Below are positions 60,201 through 63,744 of a stretch of 64,000 bases of DNA, piece after piece. The notes beneath the pieces were generated by a model. The model saw only the letters and a program-made list of their open reading frames with translations. It did no database searches and was not told where the DNA came from. The stretch lies in assembly GCF_003255815.1 (NCBI RefSeq), contig NC_037669.1, forward strand, positions 48,592,756 to 48,656,755, in the 5' to 3' direction. This DNA comes from Theropithecus gelada (taxonomy: Eukaryota > Chordata > Mammalia > Primates > Cercopithecidae). Every line of letters begins with the position of its first letter. Positions within the stretch are counted from its first letter, which is position 1. Both the position numbers and the translations under genes were made by a program.

Positions 60201-62097
60201 TGGGCGACAGAGCAAGAGTCCACCTCAAAAAAAAAAAAAAAAAAGAGATAGGGGACCATGTCCTGGCTTCATTCTGCTGGAAACAGTCACGCCAGGCAGG
60301 CCAAGACAGTTGAACTTCTCTTTCCTCTCACAGTAAAATCCAAAGTGGGGCAGGTCCCATGGTACACTCCCCTAGGAGGATCATGGGTTCCTCCTTGGGA
60401 CTCTAGGACAGAGGAAGCAGCTAGCAAAGGCGTTTGCTCAAAGTCACTGTGTGCAACAGGTATGCTGGAGTGTCAGGCTGGAGAATGGGGCAGGGGAAGA
60501 CGCTCTTTAAGTTTACTCTCTGGCACTGTCACTTCTCAGGAAGGTTCTGATGCTACGAGAAAGTGAAGGTGGTCAGGAAGGACCAGCTGTAGGTGAAGTA
60601 TGATTTTCAAAAAGTCATTTAAAACTGCAAACTGCCACGTGCGGCAGCTCACACCTGTAATTCTAGAACATTGAGAGCCAGAGGCAGAAGGATTACTTGT
60701 GTCCAGGAGTTTGAGACCAGCCTGGACAACATAGCAAGACGTTGTCTCTACAGAAAATACAAAATAATAATAATAATAATAATAGCCAGGTGTGGTAGTG
60801 TGCACCTGTAGTCTCAGCTATGTGGGCGGCAGAGGCAGGGGCTTGCTTCAGGCTAGAGTGAGCTATGATTGTGTCACTTACACTCCAGCCTGGGTGAGAG
60901 AGCAAGACCCTATCTCAAAAAAAAAAAAAAAAAAGTGCAAACTGAAAAGTTAATAGCACTTTCTCACAATGAATCGACACCAACCCAAAAGCGCATGAGG
61001 AGGATGATGACTGGCACCTGTGGAAGTGAACTGGCAGCTCTGACTTATGGGGGTTTCGCCCCCTCCCCTATGAACACTAGTCCCAGTTCAGAAAAGACCA
61101 ACGCACACGCTTCTGCAGAGTAGCCAGGAGAGGGCGCACAAGACACGTGATGGCCAAAAAAATGAACAAAGTCTGAATTTTCTCTAAAAAGAAAAAAAAG
61201 CGGGGGAGCTCACCCCGTATTACTGTTTTTTGGAACAAAGCAATATAATTTTACCAAAATATATGCTGAGATTTCCATCATCAAAACATATTGATATAAT
61301 ATTTAGTTAAGATTTACCAATATGTATAAAATCTAGTTCATAAATTGTGGTAGATCTTATAAAGCAAAAGAATTAAATCCCTGCTGGCCACTGAGTTATG
61401 AGGCCTTAGGAAAGTTACTTAACCTCTTTGAGTTCTTTTCCTCACTGAAAACAATGGTAACAATGGTAAGCACCACAGCCACCACACCACAGGTTGGCTG
61501 AGTGGCTCAGAATTTGGTCTGAGAAGTGATGTGTCATACGGGAGGTGCCTGCACCCAGAGGGGCTCAGTCAAAAAGGGTTCCCTTTCCTCATTCCCTTTA
61601 CTAGATGTTTTTGTAAAAATCTATAGGAAAGCATTTATTAAAAGCAGCATCTTCTTAGCAAACACAATGATGACATTTAATATTCCCACAGGCTTCCTTG
61701 GAGTTTGGAATCAAATAGAGCTGGGTTCAGGTCCAGACTTCACATTTCCTAGCTGTGTGATCTCAGGCAATGTAGCTACCCTCTCTGGGTCTTTGTTTCC
61801 CCCTGTACTATGGAGCCAATTCCCCTGAGTTTCCTGAGGTGGCTGTGAGGATGAAATGAGGTGGCACACAGCAGGGTTGTCATTAGGAGCATCCGCTTAT
61901 GGCCATTCTGGCAAGCTGGAGCTGCTGGGAACAGGGCAAGGAGTGGGTACCGGCAAGGAGCGGCATGACGGCCAGTTGGATGGAGAAAGCGCTCTGCTTC
62001 CTTAGGCCTGTCAGCGTGGGGTCTGCCTCTTCTTCTGCAGGGGGCTTCTTATGTCTCCTCTGGATTTTCTTTCTTCCCTCTGAATCTTTTCCTTTAA
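10844..62097 (-). CDS. CFAP92: CFAP92 (KIAA1257), eight coding exons, 5' part outside window
   Basis: CFAP92 is annotated in mammals as a putative cilia- and flagella-associated protein. Its biochemical role is unknown to me, and I recall a DUF4550-type domain in this family. Exons in transcript order: 62097-61951, 56936-56752, 43896-42992, 33467-33273, 30888-30591, 12152-11988, 11449-11243, and 11164 to 11008 or to the stop at 10844. Every junction has AG and GT and all phases agree (phases across the seven introns 1,0,2,2,0,0,0), so the frame is continuous for about 750-800 residues. The gene name comes from recognition of the gene next to ACAD9 in primates and of the exon proteins; the joined frame is seen directly. 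Introns are large (up to 18.4 kb) and packed with repeats. No disabling change is seen in the exons. Confidence 0.85.
11243..11449 (-). CDS. CFAP92: CFAP92 exon, 207 bp
   Basis: The acceptor is catttctag. Reads EPRKRFTYSQDYLSAMVEPL, then a Lys/Glu-rich helix, then LKLPPIKELNE. The donor used here is gtccac after NE, weak but keeping phase 0 with the next exon. The stronger-looking donor cag|gtgggg 15 bases further on would shift the next exon into a different open frame. Confidence 0.8.
11988..12152 (-). CDS. CFAP92: CFAP92 exon, 165 bp
   Basis: The acceptor is tctttcttcag and the donor is gtgaga; phase 0-0. Reads KNITEAYQVSKKPPKSVAKV, then KISAPANKAVYNYSIQTMNS and TELAKKQLYQEMAK. Strong splice sites and an open frame in one phase only. 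Confidence 0.88.
12835..13134 (-). mobile_element. AluY of Old World monkey type, antisense, with target duplication
   Basis: Young Alu with CACCTCGCCCGGCTAG and GGCTTGAGCCACTGCG. The target duplication taaaaatctttt is visible before the poly-T and again after gcccggccggc. Confidence 0.93.
14369..14660 (+). mobile_element. Alu, sense
   Basis: From ggccgggtgtgatggc to a short mixed A tail; both monomers present. Confidence 0.92.
15117..15415 (-). mobile_element. Alu, antisense
   Basis: Poly-T run, then gagacagagtttcgctc, ending accacacccagcc. Tggattttttt flanks both sides, consistent with a target duplication. Confidence 0.92.
16275..16555 (+). mobile_element. Alu, sense, with ATT-rich tail
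   Basis: Diverged Alu (catggtggctcatgcttg) ending in a 14-A tail that grades into a short (ATT)n run. Confidence 0.9.
16709..17334 (+). repeat. 5' LTR of the provirus, 626 bp
   Basis: Starts TGTTGGGGAAAAGCTG and ends CACCCCAACA. Matches the 3' LTR after removal of that copy's two Alus, with many scattered differences, so the insertion is old. The candidate transcription and polyadenylation signals within are degraded and I do not place them. Confidence 0.9.
17339..17356 (+). other. Primer binding site, tRNA-Lys type
   Basis: TGGCGCCCAATGTGAGGT begins 4 bp after the 5' LTR. It resembles the 3' end complement of tRNA-Lys used by betaretroviruses, with a few substitutions. Confidence 0.8.
17479..19190 (+). 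pseudogene. gag remnant of class II provirus (matrix, capsid, nucleocapsid)
   Basis: The ATG at 17479 opens a myristoylation-type start (MGQSESKHS) but the frame breaks within about 35 codons. The matrix part continues in another frame near 17590-17849, and capsid-like blocks follow at 18186-18800 in shifting frames. Two zinc-knuckle regions are visible: the first (Cys at 18816-18818) has lost its leading Cys to Tyr and its last Cys by a frame slip; the second, 18907-18949, keeps a full CX2CX4HX4C pattern. Non-functional. Confidence 0.88.
19170..20313 (+). pseudogene. dUTPase-protease (pro) remnant, split by nested Alus
   Basis: 19170-19286 reads as the C-terminal dUTPase segment (GIIDSDYTREIQLV preceded by a stop). 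It resumes at about 19823 after the Alu nest, followed by the protease. The protease block has LVDIGAD, with the catalytic Asp at 20056-20058 and Ile where retroviral proteases have Thr or Ser. The block ends WGRDLLQQWGA before a stop at 20311-20313. An older break (stop) and the Alu insertion both prevent expression. Confidence 0.85.
19287..19822 (+). mobile_element. Alu interrupted by a second 5'-truncated Alu, inside the provirus
   Basis: The outer Alu inserted in the dUTPase remnant with a target duplication agaaattcaattagtt on both sides. It is itself interrupted at about 19424: a truncated Alu starting aggtcaggagatc and carrying the monkey variant gccgggcgaggtgg runs to its A tail at about 19657. 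The duplicated host piece aaaaattattca stands on both sides of it. Confidence 0.9.
20314..20670 (+). pseudogene. pol remnant: start of reverse transcriptase joined to end of integrase
   Basis: 20390-20480 keeps a short N-terminal reverse transcriptase piece (DKPRFAFSVPS, then YQWKVLPHG). The sequence then jumps to the C-terminal end of integrase (HEQTVWVPSRCV near 20630-20666). The catalytic cores of RT, RNase H and integrase are absent, a deletion of roughly 2 kb or more relative to a normal pol. Confidence 0.75.
20671..21601 (+). pseudogene. env remnant: leader and transmembrane tail only
   Basis: 20770-20901 resembles an HML-type env leader (PVTWGQIKKTTQEAEKLLE) and stops at 20901. 21410-21600 resembles the TM end: WVVHNPLKW, a hydrophobic segment VLIIMCLCCLLLV, then a basic tail. 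The middle is largely missing or unrecognisable. No functional envelope is possible. Confidence 0.75.
21800..22120 (+). mobile_element. Alu in the 3' LTR, sense
   Basis: From gcgccaggcgtggtggc to an A-rich tail with C interruptions; the LTR resumes at aaaactcctcgtggc. Confidence 0.92.
22244..22537 (-). mobile_element. Alu in the 3' LTR, antisense, with target duplication
   Basis: Poly-T to cgcccaact; gattgtatct is present on both sides. Confidence 0.93.
22902..23252 (+). mobile_element. hAT-like non-autonomous DNA transposon, copy 1
   Basis: Ends are CAGCAGTCTCCAACC and TGTTGGGGACCCCTG, imperfect terminal inverted repeats. Internal blocks (ggtttcgtggaagacaa, ctcctatgagaatctaatg) are shared with 37846-38168. 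I do not name the family. No clear target duplication. Confidence 0.75.
24010..24305 (+). mobile_element. Alu, sense, with target duplication
   Basis: Full-length Alu with cctgaatgt on both sides. Confidence 0.93.
24906..25592 (+). mobile_element. MLT1-type MaLR LTR, sense, split by an Alu
   Basis: Left part 24906-25069 (gttacagactgaatgtc, then taaatgaggtcataaggt, then taagaagagacatt) and right part 25379-25592 (ccagcctccagaatagtgag, then ttctgttgtttgaacc) match the MLT1 LTR pattern. It is inserted in the ORF2 part of the older L1. Confidence 0.8.
25070..25378 (+). mobile_element. Alu inside the MLT1 LTR, sense
   Basis: Full-length Alu with a 24-A tail; gagacattagag is duplicated on both sides. 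Confidence 0.93.
25934..26230 (+). mobile_element. Alu, sense, with target duplication
   Basis: caccaggcatggtggttc to an (AAAT)n tail; aataaaatccc is on both sides, within old L1. Confidence 0.92.
26939..27070 (+). mobile_element. Alu left-monomer fragment (FLAM-like), sense
   Basis: A single monomer of about 130 bp, from gccaggcacggtggctc to ctgtctcaatttg. Confidence 0.85.
28111..28402 (-). mobile_element. Alu, antisense
   Basis: gagacggagtcgtgctc to ctactgtgcctggcc. Confidence 0.92.
28433..28722 (+). mobile_element. Alu, sense
   Basis: ggccgggcgtggtagc to a short AAAT-rich tail; it faces the previous antisense Alu at 30 bp, forming an inverted Alu pair. Confidence 0.92.
28866..29166 (-). 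mobile_element. Alu, antisense
   Basis: (TTTG)n tail copy, then gagacagggtctc, ending gcactgtgccccgc. Confidence 0.9.
29167..29397 (-). mobile_element. Alu, antisense, truncated, abutting the previous one
   Basis: Begins at gagacagggtctcgctc without a poly-T and loses its last ~40 bp at cctcccacag. Confidence 0.88.
29400..29610 (+). mobile_element. Old L1 ORF2 fragment, sense
   Basis: The stretch ending gataaatccaagaactggttctt is the L1 ORF2 region just before the reverse transcriptase core. Confidence 0.7.
29611..29900 (+). mobile_element. Alu, sense, diverged
   Basis: cagccaggcacagtgactc to gtgagaccccaattc; J-like by its divergence. Confidence 0.9.
30259..30289. repeat. (CA)n microsatellite
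   Basis: About 15 uninterrupted CA units. Confidence 0.95.
30591..30888 (-). CDS. CFAP92: CFAP92 exon, 298 bp
   Basis: The acceptor is ctttgttccag and the donor is gtgggc. The first base completes an Arg codon with the previous exon, and the exon ends in phase 0. Reads IHDICYNSTTLWDVMVRNLL, then IKDLSQEFGMPLSQEELTDE, ending KDKKHSFIQ. Hydrophilic, with no signal or membrane segment. Confidence 0.92.
32130..32396 (-). mobile_element. Alu, antisense, lacking its tail end
   Basis: Begins at ctggtcgcccaggctggag and ends ccactgaatccggcc. Confidence 0.9.
32397..32700 (-). mobile_element. Alu, antisense
   Basis: (TTTG)n tail copy to ccactgtgcccagcc; directly abuts the preceding Alu. Confidence 0.9.
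32725..32990 (-). mobile_element. Alu (Y-like), antisense, truncated
   Basis: Poly-T, gagacggagtcttgctc, breaking off at ggcctcccaatttt before the Alu 5' end. Confidence 0.9.
33273..33467 (-). CDS. CFAP92: CFAP92 exon, 195 bp
   Basis: The acceptor is gtctcttgcag and the donor is gtgagc. The first base completes Trp from the previous exon, and the exon ends with two bases of an Arg codon. Reads IPRTEHGKYKVLYNSQLLFR, then SRLYGDLEAILYHVHLFQPT, ending WRRVFQALT. Includes a GCTGCTGCTGCAGCAG tract coding ELLLQQA, which makes other frames look open. Confidence 0.93.
33582..33905 (+). mobile_element. Alu, sense, with target duplication
   Basis: ggccgggtgtggtgactcgc to a long interrupted A tail; aagcccagggg is on both sides. 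Confidence 0.93.
33906..33995 (+). mobile_element. Alu 3' fragment, sense, split by the previous Alu
   Basis: Right-end piece (gaggctgcagcgagccctg to gagatcccatttc) adjoining the duplicated target. Confidence 0.8.
34380..34620 (-). mobile_element. Old L1 fragment, antisense
   Basis: Contains gtatttgtttgggtattttgcc, then ccactgggatgttttcttac, an L1 antisense pattern. Confidence 0.5.
35240..35524 (+). mobile_element. Alu, sense, 5' truncated
   Basis: Starts at cactttgggaggtcaagg and carries a small internal duplication (gcagtgagccctttgtaccact-like, 35430-35470) and a 23-A tail. Confidence 0.88.
35525..35807 (+). mobile_element. Alu, sense, abutting the previous tail
   Basis: gcccaggcacagtggctaac to a 15-A tail. 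Confidence 0.92.
35971..36270 (+). mobile_element. Alu, sense
   Basis: ggccaggtgcagtggctcac to a CAAA-rich tail. Confidence 0.92.
36271..36443 (+). mobile_element. Alu right-half fragment, sense
   Basis: Starts ttagctgggcatggtggc and ends with an (AAAG)n tail. Confidence 0.88.
36480..37200 (+). mobile_element. Old L1 ORF2 fragment, sense, split by an Alu
   Basis: Reverse transcriptase region: 36540-36677 and 36961-37200, with tttgcagatgacatg at about 37059 encoding FADDM, the RT active-site motif. Frames broken. Confidence 0.8.
36678..36960 (-). mobile_element. AluY-like, antisense, with target duplication
   Basis: Poly-T to gagtgagccacc; ttcaccatt is on both sides. Confidence 0.92.
37327..37619 (-). 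mobile_element. Alu, antisense, with target duplication
   Basis: gagacagagtctctctctg to actgtgcccagcc; tagagttactt is on both sides. Confidence 0.92.
37846..38168 (+). mobile_element. hAT-like non-autonomous DNA transposon, copy 2, with 8-bp target duplication
   Basis: Ends CAGTGGTCCCCAACC and GGTTGGGGACCCCT. Flanks taccaatc (37838-37845) and tactaatc (38169-38176) agree at 7 of 8 bases, the hAT target length. It sits in the old L1 and shares its interior with 22902-23252. Confidence 0.85.
39034..39140. repeat. Imperfect inverted repeat, about 36-bp arms
   Basis: 39034-39069 (ccaacagcttttaaagtatg onward) is nearly the reverse complement of 39105-39140 (ending catactttaaaaactgttgg). Inner blocks gcatgtt at 39007 and aacatgc at 39086 extend the symmetry only loosely. 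Confidence 0.7.
39657..40009 (-). mobile_element. Alu, antisense, carrying a 53-bp foreign insert near its 5' end
   Basis: Normal Alu to gctgggattg at 39937, then 53 bp (39938-39990) that are not Alu, then gagccactgcacccggcc resumes. The insert equals 41166-41218. Confidence 0.9.
40262..40905 (-). repeat. LTR-like ancient repeat, copy 1
   Basis: Non-Alu block starting near agccaaaccacaaagtttgag with ggctcacagaacttactg and ggattacagggaaagaatac. Its layout and a related block at 48690 suggest an old LTR in antisense; family not identified. Confidence 0.4.
40910..41140 (-). mobile_element. Alu, antisense, truncated
   Basis: T/G-rich tail, gagacggaatcttgctg, breaking off at ggcaaagctggtattgaac. 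Confidence 0.9.
41461..41774 (-). mobile_element. Alu, antisense
   Basis: T-rich run to ccaccatgcctggc. Confidence 0.92.
41857..42153 (-). mobile_element. Alu, antisense
   Basis: A 22-T run to ccactgcacctggcc; cactttttggc flanks fit a target duplication in the L1. Confidence 0.92.
42992..43896 (-). CDS. CFAP92: CFAP92 large exon, 905 bp
   Basis: The acceptor is gctctctcgtag and the donor is gtaggt; starts in phase 0 and ends with two bases of Trp. 301 codons open throughout: RLCMPVYCKYQFHKTPVHKT at the start, then DINVIFLGALHPSDLREYLE, MVVEVHDRDRK, GIAKVSFADLLLGHKYLNLA and LFILEGLANQGLRQLWENHQ. The alternating beta pattern with EVHDRDR and VSFADLL is reminiscent of a C2-like beta sandwich; that is my inference. 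GC-rich, unlike the flanking introns. Confidence 0.93.
43897..45039 (-). other. CFAP92 intron portion, unique sequence
   Basis: No repeat family or exon recognised in 43897-45039; part of the 12.9-kb intron that extends to 56751. Confidence 0.6.
45181..45283 (+). repeat. 51-bp tandem duplication in L1 sequence
   Basis: gatttacaaatgtaatgcaa starts at 45181 and again at 45232, with near-identical continuation through cccagca(c/t)aactttt. Confidence 0.92.
45600..45745 (+). mobile_element. Alu fragment (monomer plus tail), sense
   Basis: ggctcacacctgtaatcccag to ctctgtctcaaaaaag, about 145 bp. Confidence 0.85.
46077..46368 (-). mobile_element. AluY of Old World monkey type, antisense, with target duplication
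   Basis: Carries cacctcgcccggctag and ggcttgagccaccgcg; gtaaacacat is on both sides. A short deletion removes tctgtcgcccagg near the poly-T. Confidence 0.93.
46403..46697 (-). mobile_element. Alu (J-like), antisense
   Basis: gagacagggtctcactctg to ccactgtgcccatcc, diverged, with a long internal T run at 46557-46579. Confidence 0.88.
46707..47016 (-). mobile_element. Alu, antisense
   Basis: (TTTC)n and T run, gagacaggctatcgctcc to accatgcccagcc. Confidence 0.92.
47864..48164 (-). mobile_element. Alu, antisense, with target duplication
   Basis: gagacagaatttctctctc to accacacctggcc; gatctatacat is on both sides. Confidence 0.92.
48165..48689 (-). other. CFAP92 intron portion, nothing recognised
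   Basis: About 0.5 kb of unique sequence following the Alu. Confidence 0.5.
48690..49680 (-). repeat. LTR-like ancient repeat, copy 2, split by the young L1
   Basis: Shares gattcgctagaact, ctcatagaactcagc and gtgatttattacagc with the 40262 block. Continues after the L1 at 49528 (aagggaaaacaggtgttcag). Family not identified; an antisense old LTR is the best guess. Confidence 0.4.
49022..49510 (+). mobile_element. Young L1PA, 5'-inverted (twin-primed), with 17-bp target duplication
   Basis: 49022-49232 is ORF2 C-terminal sequence in reverse; 49233-49510 is the L1 3' end in sense (tggggtggggggaggggg, then cacatgtaccctagaac) with an A-rich tail. aaaatctcagcctccca occurs at 49005-49021 and 49511-49527. 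The inverted-plus-sense arrangement is the known outcome of twin priming. Confidence 0.95.
49779..49945 (+). mobile_element. Alu right-half, sense
   Basis: Starts agctgggcgtggtgccaggc, ends in an A/G tail. Confidence 0.9.
50799..51083 (-). mobile_element. Alu, antisense, with (TTC)n tail copy
   Basis: (TTC)n and T run, gacagggtctctgtcatcc to ctccagctcccagc; 5' end decayed. Confidence 0.88.
51105..51280. repeat. Perfect 61-bp inverted repeat around an Alu 5' fragment
   Basis: 51105-51165 is the exact reverse complement of 51220-51280. The 54-bp spacer holds the first ~50 bp of a monkey-type Alu (ggccgggcgcggtggctcaagc). An N stands at 51281, directly at the end of the palindrome. Confidence 0.9.
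51331..51382. repeat. (TTTTA)n/(TTTA)n simple repeat
   Basis: Runs of tttta then ttta units ending in tatatat, adjoining the next Alu. Confidence 0.85.
51383..51665 (-). mobile_element. AluY of Old World monkey type, antisense
   Basis: gagacggagtcttgctctg, cacctcgcccggctag, ending accacgcccggcc. The following 32 bp (ccaagatacaatttttaaa onward) repeat 51135-51166. Confidence 0.93.
51865..52027 (+). mobile_element. Alu right-half, sense
   Basis: aaggtgtggtagtgcatgcc to gatcccatctcttaaaaag. Confidence 0.85.
52035..52350 (+). mobile_element. Alu, sense, with (AAAC)n tail
   Basis: ggccaggtgcggtggctcac to an eight- to nine-unit AAAC tail at 52310-52346; lacks part of the right monomer near 52280. 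Confidence 0.92.
52482..52779 (+). mobile_element. Alu, sense, with 17-bp target duplication
   Basis: ggccaggcacagtggcttac to ctcaagacaaaaag; agaaattacccaatctg is on both sides. Confidence 0.94.
53093..53382 (-). mobile_element. AluY-like, antisense, with target duplication
   Basis: T run to ccaccgcgcccggcc; agaaagaaaatctt is on both sides; a short deletion follows gggtttcaccatgg. Confidence 0.93.
53537..53848 (+). mobile_element. Alu, sense
   Basis: ggccaggtgcagtggctcac to an interrupted A tail. Confidence 0.92.
54600..55070 (-). mobile_element. MLT1-type MaLR LTR, antisense
   Basis: ataaactgggggggcttag, then tctggtggccccagatgtcc, then taatgacctcatttcaac, ending ggacacaattcaatcc; this is the reverse of the MLT1 pattern seen at 24906. 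Confidence 0.75.
55071..55459. other. CFAP92 intron portion, A/T-rich, weakly L1-like
   Basis: Phrases such as gtgctatagttatgaaacac and ctttctgtgaatctatattttaaag recall L1M 3' ends; not assigned. Confidence 0.4.
55460..55748 (+). mobile_element. Alu (J-like), sense
   Basis: ggctggcactgtggcttac to a nine-A tail, diverged. Confidence 0.9.
55769..56074 (+). mobile_element. Alu, sense, with target duplication
   Basis: ggctgggcgcagtggctgac to an (AAAT)n tail; aaggagacaa is on both sides. Confidence 0.92.
56080..56370 (+). mobile_element. Old L1M 5'-side fragment, sense
   Basis: cttggagaaacaaaaaacag, then gcaaatgatttttagcctag, then ctagaggatgcactccagc, like the L1M blocks at 23 and 54 kb. Confidence 0.5.
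56371..56751 (-). other. CFAP92 intron sequence flanking the next exon
   Basis: Unique sequence with no repeat recognised. Confidence 0.5.
56752..56936 (-). CDS. CFAP92: CFAP92 exon, 185 bp
   Basis: The acceptor is tttccccccag and the donor is gtaaga. The first two bases complete Gly from the previous exon; ends in phase 0. Reads WQTVMSRGSEKSANILDCLL, then TLKTEVPIMTEEQKQDLNPL, then TIKIKCASCLPSQPVPIQEL. It joins directly to RLCMPVY of the 905-bp exon. Confidence 0.92.
57790..57846 (-). mobile_element. Collapsed Alu, antisense, about 57 bp
   Basis: T run and gaggaggagtctcactctg, then tcgcccaggctg joined straight to aacacacctggcc, the two extreme ends of an antisense Alu with the middle missing. 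Confidence 0.8.
58209..58505 (+). mobile_element. Alu, sense
   Basis: gggccaggtgtggtggctcac to a 13-A tail. Confidence 0.92.
58612..58810 (-). mobile_element. MER5A-like hAT DNA transposon, antisense
   Basis: attctttgctcaggggacag, then gatgccagtggcacccc, then cgtgacaaccaaaatgcc, ending gagccctgg; ends decayed. Confidence 0.75.
59438..59757 (+). mobile_element. AluY of Old World monkey type, sense, with target duplication
   Basis: ggccgggcgcggtggctcaag, then ccgggcgaggtggcagg, then a long A tail. acaatgctctgaggt is duplicated (before 59438 and at about 59761). Close to consensus, so recent. Confidence 0.95.
59775..59880 (-). mobile_element. MIR-like fragment, antisense
   Basis: cccatttcatagaggaggaa, then gagactcagagaaagcagg, then taacttgctggtaagtgac match a reversed MIR core. 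Confidence 0.55.
59948..60245 (+). mobile_element. Alu, sense
   Basis: ggtcaggcacggtagctcac to an 18-A tail. Confidence 0.92.
60632..60935 (+). mobile_element. Alu (J-like), sense, with internal (AAT)n
   Basis: gccacgtgcggcagctcac to an 18-A tail; tgcaaactg is on both sides, and the middle A-rich linker has become (AAT)n at 60764-60783. Confidence 0.9.
61385..61490 (+). mobile_element. MIR-like fragment, sense
   Basis: gaaagttacttaacctctttg, then cttttcctcactgaaaac is the MIR core in sense. Confidence 0.6.
61693..61870 (+). mobile_element. MIR, sense
   Basis: gagctgggttcaggtccag, then agctgtgtgatctcaggcaa, then ctctgggtctttgtttcccc, then gaggatgaaatgagg follow MIR order. Confidence 0.75.
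61951..62097 (-). CDS. CFAP92: CFAP92 exon, 147 bp, first in transcript order within the window
   Basis: The acceptor is tttgatttcacag and the donor is gtaccc. Entry phase 1 and exit phase 1; the exit G plus GA of the next exon gives Gly, so LAVMPLLA runs into GWQTVMSRGSEKS. Reads KGKDSEGRKKIQRRHKKPPA, then EEEADPTLTGLRKQSAFSIQ: a strongly basic then acidic stretch, likely disordered. It was found by frame and splice matching only, as it has no start codon upstream in frame. Confidence 0.85.
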
Positions 62098-62559
62098 CTG
62101 TGAAATCAAATAAAGGAGATAAGCATTAAGAGGAGACTGTATCTGAGCTGCCACATGTGGACCTGAACATGCTACAGAGATTTAGGAAGGTTCCGGAAGC
62201 TCCTAGAAGGCAGGGGTTGTTCTTTGTGTGACTGCCTCTTCCCAGCAACCAGAAGTGGTGGCTAAATATAGATGGCAGGCCCGTTGCCAGTTATATGTAG
62301 TAATAAGGTAAGGGTCTCTTATTCCCCGCCTCTGCTAACTGAGAACACAGGTAGAAGAGGACTAAAGTCACCATGACAATGATGCCATAACACACTCAAG
62401 GCTCCCTCCAGTCAGCTCTTAATCTCAGCACAGGGTGGAGGGTGGGCTTTTTTAAGAGACCCTGCTCTTAAACAAAAGCCCACAGTCTGAGCCTCAGTAA
62501 CCTCACCTGTTACATGAGGGCAACAGCACCTGCCTTCTAGGGCACCGAAAAGAGGAAAT
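62098..62559 (-). other. CFAP92 intron start, unique
   Basis: No exon with matching phase seen here; the upstream exon is beyond the window. Confidence 0.5.
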
Positions 62560-62897
62560 TAGCAACGCTACATAAAACATTCAGCTCAATGCCAAGCTCA
62601 GACCAGAAGGAAAAGGAGATGAGAACACATATAAATCTATGGTCATCAAGACTAATGGGACAGATGAGAAAGCCCAGGAACAGACCCAAACACATAGGGG
62701 AACCCAACAGATACCAGAAGTGGCATTTCAAATCAGTGGGTAAGTTATATTGACTATCCATATGGGAGCAAATTAAGTTACTGAATTATTTCATGGCGTA
62801 TACAAAATGAATTACAGACTAAGAGTATAAAACAAAAACTTCAAAATCATCAGAAGAGTATCTAGGAGACTATACTGACATCTGCATGAAGAAGGAT

Positions 62898-62904
62898 TTC
62901 TTTC

Positions 62905-62935
<31 letters not shown>

Positions 62936-63219
62936 TGAAACGGAGTTTCACTCTGTTGCCCAGGCTGGAGTGCAATGTCGCAATCGAGGCTCATTGCAAC
63001 CTCTGCCTCCCGGGTTCAAGTGATTCTCCTGCCTCAGGCTCCTGAGTAGCTAGGACCACAGGCACGTGCTACCACGCCCAGCTAATTTTTGTATTTTTAG
63101 TAGAGATAGGGTTTCAACCATGTTGGCCAGGCTAGTCTCGAACTCCTGACCTCAGGTGATCCATCTGCCTTGGCCTCCCAAAGTGCTGGGATTACAGGCT
63201 TGAGCCAACGTACCAAGCC
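62898..63219 (-). mobile_element. Alu, antisense
   Basis: (TTTC)n and T run, gaaacggagtttcactctg to caacgtaccaagcc. Confidence 0.92.
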
Positions 63220-63250
63220 TCTTTTTTCTTTTTTTTAAGAGATGATGTTT

Positions 63251-63625
63251 TGCCCGGGTGCAGTGGCTCACTCCTGTAAATCTGGCACTTTGGGAGGCTG
63301 AGGCAAGTGGATCACTTGAGGTCAGGATTTTGAGACCAGCCTGGCCAACATGGTGAATCCGGCACTTTGGGAGGCTGAAGCAAGTGGATCACCTGAGATC
63401 AGGATTTTGAGACCAGCCTGGCCAACATGGTGAAACCCCATCTTTACTAAAAATAAAAAATTAGCCAGGTATGGTGGCAGGCACCTGTAATCCCAGCTAC
63501 TTGGGAGGCTGAGTCAGGAGAATCACTTGAACCTGGGAGGCAGAGGTAGCAGTGAGCCCAGATCGTGCCACTGTACTCAAGCCTGGGCTACAAGAGAGAA
63601 ACTCAGTCTTTGGGGAAAAAAAAAA
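63251..63625 (+). mobile_element. Alu, sense, with 77-bp internal tandem duplication
   Basis: tgcccgggtgcagtggctc start. ggcactttgggaggctga occurs at 63284 and again at 63361 with near-identical continuation to catggtga, lengthening the left monomer by 77 bp. Confidence 0.92.
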
Positions 63626-63627
63626 GA

Positions 63628-63744
63628 GAGAGATGGTGTTTCACTATGTTGCCAAAGCTGGCCATGAACTCTGGGCTCAAGTGATGATCCCCTCAGCCTT
63701 GCAAGTAGCTTGGACTACAGGCGTGCACCACCATACCCAGCTAA
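63628..63744 (-). mobile_element. Alu monomer fragment, antisense
   Basis: gatggtgtttcactatgttgcc to accaccatacccagctaa; short, ending where L1 resumes. Confidence 0.7.

Larger units (their letters stand above)
56937..61950 (-). other. CFAP92 intron, 5.0 kb
   Basis: Holds Alus at 58209, 59438, 59948 and 60632, a collapsed Alu at 57790, an MER5A-like element and MIR traces. 56937-57789, 57847-58208, 58811-59420, 60246-60631 and 60936-61384 show little I can classify. Confidence 0.7.
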
